From NCBI RefSeq assembly GCF_003628505.1, contig NZ_RBZP01000010.1:46106-110105 (forward strand): a stretch of DNA of 64,000 bases, read 5' to 3'. Below, piece after piece: positions 56,898 to 64,000 of this stretch. The notes beneath the pieces are model-generated. The model did not search any database. It was not told the origin of the DNA and saw only the letters and a program-made list of their open reading frames with translations. Position 1 is the stretch's first letter, and every line of letters starts with the position of its first letter. A program made the position numbers and the translations under genes. Origin of the DNA: Oceanobacillus halophilus (GTDB lineage: Bacteria > Bacillota > Bacilli > Bacillales > Amphibacillaceae).

Positions 56898-57683
56898 ATG
56901 GATCAGTTAAATATAGAAGAAACTGTTTTACAAGCACGAAATGTTCACAAAACATATGGTACGAAAGGAAACACACAGCATGTATTAAAAGGAATCGATT
57001 TACGCGTCACCCGCGGTGAATTTGTCGGCATTATGGGACCTTCCGGCTCAGGCAAGACGACATTGCTTAACGTTTTAGCCACGATTGATCATCAAACAGA
57101 TGGAACTATTTTAATCGATGATGAAGATATCTCTAAGCTGAGTAATTCCGCGCTCTCCGCCTTTCGTCGCAACAAGCTGGGATTCATCTTCCAGGATTAT
57201 AATCTACTGGACACGCTGACAGTGAAGGAAAATATCCTGTTGCCCATCTCCCTTAGCAAAATGAGCAAGAAAAAGGCGGAAAGCGAGTTCACAGCCCTCG
57301 CAGATGTGTTTGATATTAAAGTACTGGCACACAAATATCCACATGAATTATCAGGAGGCCAGAAACAACGGACAGCTGCCGGGCGCGCTCTAATCCACCA
57401 GCCTTCGATCATGTTTGCGGACGAACCGACCGGTGCACTGGATTCCAAATCCGCTTCCTCGTTACTGGACGTATTGGAGAAGGTCAATCAGCAGCGAGGC
57501 GTCACTGTTGTCATGGTAACCCATGATCCGGTAGCCTCCAGCTACTGCAGCCGTGTTGTGTTTTTAAGAGACGGGAAGATATATTCCGAGCTGTACCGCG
57601 GCGATAAAACAAGACATGCCTTCTTTAATGAAATTTTGGACGTACAAGCTGTACTAGGGGGTGACCATGTTGACCGTATTTGA
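56898..57683 (+). CDS. bceA: Bce-type ABC transporter ATPase
   Basis: 261-aa ATPase of the MacB/BceA class: Walker A GPSGSGKTTLLN, Q loop FIFQDYNLLDTLTVKENI, signature ELSGGQKQR, Walker B SIMFADEPTGALDSK, and His switch VMVTHDP. The TTGGAGGTACGTT ribosome site precedes the ATG. It overlaps bceB by 17 bp. With BceB it should confer resistance to a peptide antibiotic acting on lipid II cycle intermediates; the drug cannot be told from the sequence. Confidence 0.94.
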   Translation: MDQLNIEETVLQARNVHKTYGTKGNTQHVLKGIDLRVTRGEFVGIMGPSGSGKTTLLNVLATIDHQTDGTILIDDEDISKLSNSALSAFRRNKLGFIFQDYNLLDTLTVKENILLPISLSKMSKKKAESEFTALADVFDIKVLAHKYPHELSGGQKQRTAAGRALIHQPSIMFADEPTGALDSKSASSLLDVLEKVNQQRGVTVVMVTHDPVASSYCSRVVFLRDGKIYSELYRGDKTRHAFFNEILDVQAVLGGDHVDRI

Positions 57684-59589
57684 ATTAGCTCTTCGCAGCA
57701 TGCGACAAAATATGAAGCATTATTATTTGTACTTCTTTGCGTTGACCTTTAGTATGAGCCTGTACTTTGTCTTCACCTCCCTACAGCACGATCAGGCTGT
57801 TCAAAATATGACACATCCGAGCGTTGACTTCTCTGGCGGCTTGCAAATTGCGGGAGTCATGCTAATTGTCATCATTGGGATTTTTACCCTCTCGGCGAAC
57901 GGCATATTCCTGCGTCGCCGTAGTCGAGAAATCGGATTATTCCAGCTGATTGGTCTTTCCAAAGGCTGGGTAGCCCGATATCTCATGATCGAGAATATCC
58001 TGATTGGCTTAGGTGCACTACTTGCTGCGATCATTTGCGGGCCGATAATTTCAAGGATGTTCGTCCTGATTTTGTTGAATCTGCTCGACTTAGAAGGGAT
58101 TGTCGGCATCAGCTTCTCCGTAACCGCGGCTTTTAAAACGGTGATGGTCTATTTTCTCATCAACGTCATCACTTCCATTCAGATGATCCAGAAGGTTTAT
58201 CGCAGCACCCTTCTGGATCTGTTTCAAGCCGATAAGCGACCTGATCTCACTAAGCCGCCTAAAGCAGTGGCATCTGCTATTTTCGCCCTGCTCGGTCTGG
58301 CATTGATTGGATACGGCTATGAATTATCAGGTCATATCAATAAACAGTTATTCGTCAACGCATTATTGATGCTCGGATCCATCGTTGCAGGGACATACTT
58401 ATTGTTTCGCGTTACGATCAGATGGTGCTTTTACCTGTTCCGCAAACGTAAAGATGGACACCTAGGCTTAACAAACAGCCTGTCGATGGCTCCGCTGATG
58501 CACCATACGAAAGCAAATGCCAACTCACTTACTTTGATTACGTTGTTATCGGCGATGACGATCACGATGATTTCTATGGCTTACTCCTTCTACTACTCCG
58601 TAGAGCAAGAGACCCGCCGTGATCTCCCTTATGATTTTATGTTTGAAAACGAGCAGCAGGAGGCGCTGTCGTTCCAGAGCGAGCTGGAGGAGGAAGGCAT
58701 CGATGTGAAACACCACGTCGTTGAAGCGGTTCTGACGCAAGGCGTCATCCTTGATCCGAATGACGAATCCTACAAGTTTGAAGAAAGTTTGTTATGGCTT
58801 CCGGCTGAACAGCTTAAACAAACAGGCGCAGATGTCGACATGCCGCCAGATGGAGAAGCCATTTTGTACAATGCTGGTGCCTCACTTTCTGGGGACTTAG
58901 ATAAGCGATATCCAACCGAAATAGAGCTAGAGCAGCATGGACAGACCATTAAATATACATTGAGGACAGTGATGGAAAGGAACATCATGAATTTAGATGC
59001 TTCCGGCACTCAACTACTGGTGTCAGAAGCGACGATGGACAAGATCGCAGAACAAATGGCCGGTACCCCCGATTATCAAAAAATTCACTTTGATACGTAT
59101 CAAGTTCGGGACAAGGAAGAGCTCGCCATCGCTTCCGCTCTATACGCAAAATCCGTCAGTCTTGATCGATTAACGGAGGATTTCTATTCGCAGTACAAAG
59201 AAGTGCTGCAAATGACAGGTATGCTCATTTTCATCGCAGCTTTCCTTGGACTTGTCTTTTTAATCTCAACTGGTAGCATCTTGTACTTCAAGCAAATGAC
59301 CGAAGCCGAGCAGGAAAAGCAAAGCTTTAAGACGTTGCGTCAGCTCGGATTTGACGTGAATATGATCATGAAAGGCATTATCCGAAAGCAGGCCATCGTA
59401 TTTCTACTCCCTCTCTCAATCGGTTTGCTGCATTCAATCTTTGCTATCAAGGCATCTTCATTTATGATCCGGTCGGACACCATGATCCCGGCATCCATCG
59501 CCATGTCGATTTACACGGTTATCTATTTTGTATTCGCTCTGTTTACTATAGGCTACTACCGCAACATTGTAAAAAACGCTATATCATAA
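57667..59589 (+). CDS. bceB: Bce-type ABC transporter permease
   Basis: 640-aa FtsX-like permease with ten predicted spans. The first four-span block includes the RRRSREIGLFQLIGLSKGWV motif. A large extracellular domain follows (about residues 320-510), which in this family recognises peptide antibiotics, then the final spans (GSILYFKQMTEAEQEKQSFK, TLRQLGFDVNMIMKGIIRKQ). Starts at the ATG at 57667 after TAGGGGGTGACC, overlapping bceA. The GC content of bceR to bceB is clearly higher than in neighbouring genes. Confidence 0.92.
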   Translation: MLTVFELALRSMRQNMKHYYLYFFALTFSMSLYFVFTSLQHDQAVQNMTHPSVDFSGGLQIAGVMLIVIIGIFTLSANGIFLRRRSREIGLFQLIGLSKGWVARYLMIENILIGLGALLAAIICGPIISRMFVLILLNLLDLEGIVGISFSVTAAFKTVMVYFLINVITSIQMIQKVYRSTLLDLFQADKRPDLTKPPKAVASAIFALLGLALIGYGYELSGHINKQLFVNALLMLGSIVAGTYLLFRVTIRWCFYLFRKRKDGHLGLTNSLSMAPLMHHTKANANSLTLITLLSAMTITMISMAYSFYYSVEQETRRDLPYDFMFENEQQEALSFQSELEEEGIDVKHHVVEAVLTQGVILDPNDESYKFEESLLWLPAEQLKQTGADVDMPPDGEAILYNAGASLSGDLDKRYPTEIELEQHGQTIKYTLRTVMERNIMNLDASGTQLLVSEATMDKIAEQMAGTPDYQKIHFDTYQVRDKEELAIASALYAKSVSLDRLTEDFYSQYKEVLQMTGMLIFIAAFLGLVFLISTGSILYFKQMTEAEQEKQSFKTLRQLGFDVNMIMKGIIRKQAIVFLLPLSIGLLHSIFAIKASSFMIRSDTMIPASIAMSIYTVIYFVFALFTIGYYRNIVKNAIS

Positions 59590-59669
59590 CCATCACTTAA
59601 AAGGGGATAAGCTATATGGGGTACCGCCAACATTTTGGACATTTTATACGCTAAGCATATTTCCAACCT

Positions 59670-59710
59670 AAAAAAATCGATTCCTTATCGTACAGGGAGT
59701 CGATTTTTTT
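59670..59710. terminator. Bidirectional terminator after bceB
   Basis: AAAAAAATCGATTCC paired with GGGAGTCGATTTTTTT, 80 bp past the stop. Confidence 0.85.
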
Positions 59711-60047
59711 GTTTTACAATCGCGCTCGTTGAATAGAGCTTTGTACCAAATCTATTTGGTGGAGGCATTAGTTCCGTTGGTGAATATCTCCATTTGTTTG
59801 TACTATCAGTACCTGTGTATCTGTATAGTTTTCCAGTTATCTTACTATACGGTACAATAACCTCTACAATAACCAACTATATAACCAATCTTTGTTCAAA
59901 ATATACAAATGAGAATTTAAAAATATACTATTCAATAACATCTGTTATAGAATGCTAGTAAATAGCAGAAAGAGCTTATTCAATCATCGGGCGCTTTTCT
60001 TGAATAAGAAGGCGTCTTTTTGATATGCCTTACACATTAAGGGGTGA
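59711..60047. other. Intergenic stretch left of the transposon
   Basis: No convincing gene. A 63-codon minus-strand frame reads into the terminator at its 3' end and lacks a start and ribosome site. ATCGGGCGCTTTTCTTGAATAAG at 59988-60010 resembles short repeats seen at 52957 and 53590. Confidence 0.5.
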
Positions 60048-60085
60048 GATTTTATGGGTCTTCGGAATATATAGTGGAAAAGGGC

Positions 60086-60155
60086 TTATAATTCACCCTT
60101 CTTCAATTTCTTTAGAAATATGGAAAAACGAATACCAAAGTTAACTAAATTCCAT
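60086..60155 (-). pseudogene. Residual 3' end of an ISL3 transposase
   Basis: On the minus strand the last codons read NFGIRFSIFLKKLKKGEL and stop at 60086. This matches NFGIDFTTFIKELEKGEL at the end of the transposase at 62205. The rest of this gene is gone; it lies directly inside the left inverted repeat of the element. Confidence 0.8.
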
Positions 60156-60536
60156 AAAGATGCTCTTTCGTTATAGATGAATTATGAAAAAAATATCCAA
60201 TATACTTTAGAAGTTAAAAAACTATAAAAAAAGCATTTAATTTACTTTTCTATTCATCTACCCATATAGTTATAGTAAAGTTTTAGTTCAAAAGCCTTCT
60301 GTTGCAATACCTAATGCAATGTATAATTAGTGCGAATCTAAATATAAATTGAAAATTTGAATAAAAATTAAATAAAAAATAGTACATTATATCTATTAAA
60401 TTAATGGGATTTTTTCCGATATTAAAAATAATATCTTTTTAAGGAGGGATATTACTTATAACTTTATAATGACTATTATATTTGTTGTAGTTGTAAGTTA
60501 ATCAATTCCCAAAATTTTTGAAAGGTGGTACTCAAA
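60156..60536. other. AT-rich leader of the transposon cargo genes
   Basis: Decayed transposase sequence passing into a promoter-like AT-rich region. No gene seen. Probably carries the cargo promoter. Confidence 0.5.
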
Positions 60537-61376
60537 ATGAAAAAGTTTATTTTAATATTTCTTGTAACTTTATTAATGTCCCCAATTGCTATTAGTGCGG
60601 ATACGAGCACCCCGGATCAAGTAGAAGATGCCATAGAATTGCCTAGAAACGATAAGACCGATAGAACAATGCCGGAGAAGAATCACCTAACTGAAATCAA
60701 CTCAGATACTGACAGTAGAGTTTATAAAATTGAGTTAGGAATGAACCCTACAGAGAAATTAACTATTGTATCACAAAAAACCTATGACATAGTGATAACT
60801 GATTCGAATGGTAATACTATTATACAAAGAAATGAAATTGGCGAGGAAGGTAGTAGACAAGTAGAATTCCCAACTGACAATTATGGTGACTATTACTTAT
60901 TCATCACACCTTCAGATGATGGGAGAACCCAATATCCCTATAGTTTAAGAGTCATAGTTGGGGAACCTATTTATTTATATTATGGAAATGAGTACCAAAT
61001 CAATCTTCTGAATTCGTCTTTAACACCTACTAACACTACCAGTAGGATACAATACTTTGATTTATCAGACATAGATTCTATACCTGAAGGCTCGATATTA
61101 ACAGGCTTTACAGTGGGGGGTACTGAAGTTAACCGATCTTCTCTTAGCCTTTATAGTATAAAAAGAAGTTTGAGACCTAATTCTAGCTTAAATTGGATAG
61201 ATGCAACCTATCCTTTATATAGCCCTAGTGATTTAGATGTTGCACCTAAGAGTGATCAAATCTTGGTAAAGCAGGGTTGGGCATTTAGGCATTCTGCCGA
61301 CTTTTATCCAGGCGAAACTGCTACCTATACTTTAACTCCAAATATTACTTTAGATTATAAAATAGAGATGAAGTGA
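60537..61376 (+). CDS. Secreted protein of unknown function (transposon cargo)
   Basis: 279 aa. The signal peptide KKFILIFLVTLLMSPIAISA with a probable cut after ISA is followed by a Pro/Asp/Glu-rich linker and a beta-rich region (RVYKIELGMNPTEKLTIVSQ, YDIVITDSNGNTIIQRNEIG) that resembles a pre-peptidase-type or jelly-roll domain. No Cys in the mature part, no anchor, no recognisable catalytic motif. ATG at 60537 after GAAAGGTGGTACTCAAA. It lies 16 bp before the second cargo gene, so they form an operon. Confidence 0.75.
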   Translation: MKKFILIFLVTLLMSPIAISADTSTPDQVEDAIELPRNDKTDRTMPEKNHLTEINSDTDSRVYKIELGMNPTEKLTIVSQKTYDIVITDSNGNTIIQRNEIGEEGSRQVEFPTDNYGDYYLFITPSDDGRTQYPYSLRVIVGEPIYLYYGNEYQINLLNSSLTPTNTTSRIQYFDLSDIDSIPEGSILTGFTVGGTEVNRSSLSLYSIKRSLRPNSSLNWIDATYPLYSPSDLDVAPKSDQILVKQGWAFRHSADFYPGETATYTLTPNITLDYKIEMK

Positions 61377-61392
61377 GGTTTGAAAAGGTCAA

Positions 61393-62118
61393 ATGGTCTC
61401 TAGTATTCAAAGATTACTAAATAATTATTTTGATAAAAGTAATGTCCAACAACAAAATTTCCGTAACACAGTTTCACAATCAATAGAGAGAACTGATGGT
61501 GTTCATTCTAATAAGAATGTAGAAATATATAATCCCAAAACTAATAAAGTGAAATACAATGATAAATCTATTTCACCACGGTTACAGGTTGACAGAAATT
61601 ACAATTTAACTATTGAAGAAAACAAAGTATACAGTGTGGATACAGATTATGGATTGATAAACTATCAATTTAATAATGATTCAAATTCAAGTTACGTTCA
61701 AACACTGCATTACGATAATCAAATTAGTGATGAGAAACGTGTCCATCTAGAGAAAAACAGGCAATTTTTAACTCATTTACAGACGTTTGCAGAGACTGGA
61801 AGAATTAATATTATGTATACTGCAAGAGAAGCTAGTGAAGTACTAGAAGGATTTAATAGATTGGGAATCAATACCGAAGAGCCTTTCACTATAAATAATA
61901 AACCGACAAGATATAGGATCGATCCTTCTGGTGTTATTCATGAAGTTGATCTTGAGAGTAGAGGAATGAAAGAGAAGGACTGGAGAAAGTTTGGACATGA
62001 TGAAAATACTATATTTATAATTCAAGGTAAAGAGTACAAAATGGACGAGAATGGTCAACTTCCTTTACCAGAAGATTATGTCCATAAACATGAGCAAGTA
62101 CAAATTATTAATAAATAA
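61393..62118 (+). CDS. Unrecognised cytosolic protein (transposon cargo)
   Basis: 241 aa, hydrophilic, no signal peptide or span. Asn/Gln/Ser-rich first half (NNYFDKSNVQQQNFRNTVSQ), then a more globular C-terminal part with VHLEKNRQFLTHLQTFAETG, INIMYTAREASEVLEGFNRL and YRIDPSGVIHEVDLESRGM. The weak ribosome site TGAAAAGGTCAA precedes the ATG. Co-transcribed with the secreted protein upstream. The layout of a low-complexity N terminus and compact C terminus recalls secreted effector or toxin-like proteins, but no family is recognised. Confidence 0.7.
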   Translation: MVSSIQRLLNNYFDKSNVQQQNFRNTVSQSIERTDGVHSNKNVEIYNPKTNKVKYNDKSISPRLQVDRNYNLTIEENKVYSVDTDYGLINYQFNNDSNSSYVQTLHYDNQISDEKRVHLEKNRQFLTHLQTFAETGRINIMYTAREASEVLEGFNRLGINTEEPFTINNKPTRYRIDPSGVIHEVDLESRGMKEKDWRKFGHDENTIFIIQGKEYKMDENGQLPLPEDYVHKHEQVQIINK

Positions 62119-62141
62119 TGTTCAGTAACATAATATTTCTA

Positions 62142-62172
62142 GCACCCTGAAATTTATATAGGGTGCTTTTTT
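62142..62172 (+). terminator. Terminator after the cargo genes
   Basis: GCACCCT...AGGGTGC stem followed by TTTTTT, 24 bp past the stop. Confidence 0.9.
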
Positions 62173-62175
62173 CTT

Positions 62176-62198
62176 GGATTTTCGGATTTATGGTGGAA
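62176..62198. repeat. Degenerate left end of the inner ISL3 copy
   Basis: GGATTTTCGGATTTATGGTG resembles the outer end GGGTCTTCGGAATATATAG and, inverted, the sequence at 63724-63746. Confidence 0.55.
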
Positions 62199-62204
62199 CG
62201 GAAC

Positions 62205-63520
62205 TTATAGCTCTCCCTTTTCCAACTCCTTAATAAATGTGGTGAAGTCGATACCAAAGTTATCTGAAACGTTGTGATCTGTAACGTGGTCAAACATATT
62301 TGGTAAAGCATCGTAAAAAGCATTTTTATTAAAACGAGGTTTCCGCTTTTTATGAAGCTTTTCGTTGAATAAAATTTTTGCCCTTAAAGAATCAAAAGAA
62401 TATCCTTTTCCCAGTCGTTCAACATGACGTATAATGCTATTTTATAGACTCTGTATATGCGTTAGTAAGTCTTTTATCAAAGTGATTGAATATTTCTTCA
62501 TTCCAATTGTCTACGGCTCTAACAAGGTCTTTATAAGCATCTTTAACATTACTGGATACACAACGCTGACGCCAATTTATATATCGTTTTTCACCTTCTT
62601 GTGAACTTGGCGTATCCCATATCTTATAGAATTCTTCTTTGAGTTCATAGGCTTCCTTCAAATCAGGAATATTTCCAAGCCAAGTTTCTAAAAGTAGCAA
62701 TTCACGGTCGATTAGATCGTGCCTGCGTTTGAGAAGTATAAACCTATCACGCATAAGTGTTCTTCTTCCTTTTGGTGTCATATTAGTTCTTAAAGATTTC
62801 CTAACACTATCCAAGGCTTGATTTGCCATACGGACTACATGAAACTTATCTACCACCACTTTAGCGTGTGGAAGGACGATATTCACTGCATCTTTGTAAG
62901 GTTTCCACATATCCATTGTGACGTATTCGATATAAGACCTATCTTCAATCTCTAAAAGGCGTTTAATGACTGTATCCTTGTTACGATCCTTTTTGATGTC
63001 ATAGATAGTTCTCCGTTCGACGTTGGTAAGTACCAGACGAGGTTTACGAATGATGTGTATTTCATCTATCCCAGGCCATTTAGGAGTCTCAAATTGGTAT
63101 TCTCTTTCTTTAAATGCCGCATAGTCCTTAAAGACGTTCCTAACGGTCTTCTCGTCAACACCAACGCTTTCTGCGACTTCTAACAAAGGTCTTAGACATT
63201 GATTGCTCTTCAATGGATTCTAACAGCCTTCTGGTCATACTACGCTTTTCGTCAATGGATATAAGACGTTCCCAAAAGGTCGAGTCACACTCACGACACT
63301 TATAACGTCTACGGTTCAATTGTAAGCCAACTCGCTTTAAACGAATGGGCAAATCCATAATCAATTGTTTTCGTGAGCTGTGCTTATATAACTTGTCAAA
63401 ACCACATTCTGGACAACGTTCTGGAGGATAGATTGCTTCCACTTTAAACATCATATCGGTTTCATTCTCTTGTGGTGGTTCGATTGCTGTAAGATCTGGG
63501 AGGAATAATAAGTCGTTCAT
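62205..63520 (-). pseudogene. ISL3-family transposase broken by two frameshifts
   Basis: The start at 63520 has an AGGTGTAAT ribosome site. Zinc finger CPECGFDKLYKHSSRK and CRECDSTFW, then frame 1 ends at RKRWC. One extra base at 63181 separates it from EVAESVGVDEKTVRNVFKDY. The DDE core follows: WPGIDEIH, YVTMDMWKPY, VVDKFHVVRMANQAL. One extra base in the T run at 62440-62443 (A run on the coding strand) cuts the frame just after the catalytic Glu of YTESI. It resumes as SIIRHVERLGKGYSFDSLRA and ends KELEKGEL at 62205. With both bases removed the protein is about 438 aa, full length for ISL3. Confidence 0.9.
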
Positions 63521-63521
63521 A

Positions 63522-63671
63522 TTACACCTGAACCAACTCTGGATTTTGATAGATATTACCAATAATTTTTAAATTGCATTCAAGTGTCTTATCATCCACA
63601 TATTGTACTTCATTTGTCATATGCCAATGTGAGTACAAATTTATCCAAGCACGAAACTTAAACTCTCTCAT
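63522..63671 (-). CDS. 49-aa YopX-like small protein
   Basis: Begins MREFKFRAW and ends NLKIIGNIYQNPELVQV; the two ends match the start (REIKFRAWD-like) and end (VIGNIYENPEL-like) of phage YopX proteins, with the middle missing. The AGGAGTGATGGTA ribosome site precedes the ATG. Its stop overlaps the spacing region of the transposase start. Probably an internally deleted phage gene captured beside the transposase. Confidence 0.5.
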   Translation of the reverse strand: MREFKFRAWINLYSHWHMTNEVQYVDDKTLECNLKIIGNIYQNPELVQV

Positions 63672-63723
63672 TACCATCACTCCTATCATTTGATAGGTTA
63701 ATTATACCAATAAAGGATAATGA

Positions 63724-63746
63724 TATTCCACTAAATAATCCGATTT
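63724..63746. repeat. Degenerate right end of the inner ISL3 copy
   Basis: On the minus strand it contains ATCGGATTATTTAGTGGAAT, 17 of 22 like the outer end. It pairs with 62176-62198. Confidence 0.55.
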
Positions 63747-63837
63747 ATGATTAAATTGTTGTTAAACTATTAAACTGGGTTTTCCACTATATATTCCGAA
63801 GACCCGATTTTATAAAGGGAAAACATTGTGAGTTTTT

Positions 63838-63901
63838 CACTTAAACTGCCCATTTCTTCAAGGCACCTTTTTTGAAGTATAGGGGCAGGTTATTTTAAGT
63901 G
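63838..63901. repeat. Imperfect inverted repeat CACTTAAA...TTTAAGTG
   Basis: CACTTAAACTGCCC at one end and GGGGCAGGTTATTTTAAGTG at the other enclose CTTCAAGGCACC...GAAG. A CTTAAACTAACGGGCAGG fragment of the same kind lies near 52956. Confidence 0.5.
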
Positions 63902-63944
63902 GATGTTTTAATAAGTCGTAGGAAATTTATTTTGGGGGAATTTT

Positions 63945-64000
63945 ATGTTGAAAAAGGTCTTGTTATTATTGCTTATATTTGTAATTTTAGGTGCATGTTC
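63945..64000 (+). CDS. Lipoprotein, N-terminal fragment (runs off the window)
   Basis: The ATG after TTTTGGGGGAATTTT starts MLKKVLLLLLIFVILGAC, a lipoprotein signal peptide with an LGAC lipobox. Only 18 complete codons are in the window, so the product is unknown. Confidence 0.75.
   Translation, partial: MLKKVLLLLLIFVILGAC

Larger units (their letters stand above)
60048..63813. mobile_element. 3.75-kb ISL3-type transposon with cargo genes (TIRs and 8-bp target duplication)
   Basis: A 26-bp sequence beginning GGGTCTTCGGAATATATAG at 60056-60081 recurs as an exact inverted copy at 63780-63805. The 8 bp immediately outside both ends are identical: GATTTTAT at 60048-60055 and 63806-63813. ISL3-family elements make 8-bp duplications and have ends of this kind. 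Inside are the 3' tail of one ISL3 transposase next to the left end, two uncharacterised genes, and a second decayed ISL3 transposase with its own degenerate ends. The intact ends and duplication indicate that the whole unit moved as one, fairly recently. Confidence 0.85.

Noticed and set aside
59685..59876. 63-codon minus-strand frame after bceB
   Set aside because: TTG start without a ribosome site, and its 3' end is formed by the bceB terminator. At most a gene remnant.

Overview
The window looks like chromosome from a low-GC, Gram-positive member of the Bacillaceae (Oceanobacillus/Gracilibacillus/Virgibacillus type). The evidence is GGAGG-type ribosome binding sites, frequent TTG/GTG starts, class III fructose-bisphosphatase, CcpA-type cre boxes, NagR dre boxes, MurR/MurQ, a Bce-type resistance module and ISL3-type transposase. 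The genus is a guess. No rRNA, tRNA or CRISPR was seen.

Regions: (1) 1-2.7 kb, end of a xylose-type ROK repressor and a GH43 beta-xylosidase. (2) 2.9-11 kb, a complete L-rhamnose locus on the minus strand: DeoR regulator, rhaD, rhaA, rhaB, MFS transporter, rhaM and lactaldehyde reductase, with a shared operator-like motif and a perfect cre box. (3) 11.3-15.2 kb, fbp and a GH51 arabinofuranosidase. (4) 15.3-31.4 kb, two alpha-glucoside clusters, each with a GH13 glucosidase, ABC importer (no ATPase gene) and LacI regulator, around a GH65 phosphorylase plus beta-phosphoglucomutase; a 21-bp-phased GC-rich repeat array lies between them. (5) 31.7-33.2 kb, a VTC-domain plus DUF4956 pair. (6) 33.4-47.8 kb, amino-sugar and cell-wall-sugar use: nagA-nagB, nagR, GlcNAc PTS (IICB and IIA), and a MurNAc-type operon (MurR, ABC importer, serine hydrolase, sugar kinase, MurQ). 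(7) 48.2-52.3 kb, a c-di-GMP-I riboswitch with terminator in front of cheX-cheW-cheY(frameshifted)-mcp-EAL. (8) 52.4-55 kb, small genes and degenerate mobile DNA. (9) 55-59.6 kb, a BceRS-BceAB module with a different base composition. (10) 60.0-63.8 kb, a 3.75-kb transposon-like unit with perfect 26-bp inverted ends and an 8-bp target duplication, carrying two uncharacterised genes and a decayed ISL3 transposase. The last 56 bases start a lipoprotein gene.

The catabolic loci fit together as a scavenging programme for plant polysaccharide sugars, starch-type oligosaccharides and peptidoglycan sugars. All three ABC importers lack an ATPase gene, so they probably share an MsmX-like ATPase encoded elsewhere. 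The two most notable systems are the c-di-GMP-riboswitch-controlled chemosensory operon with its own EAL phosphodiesterase and no CheA, and the cargo-carrying ISL3-type element. A dispersed repeat family containing GGTGCCTGGCAC recurs at gene ends through the first 37 kb.
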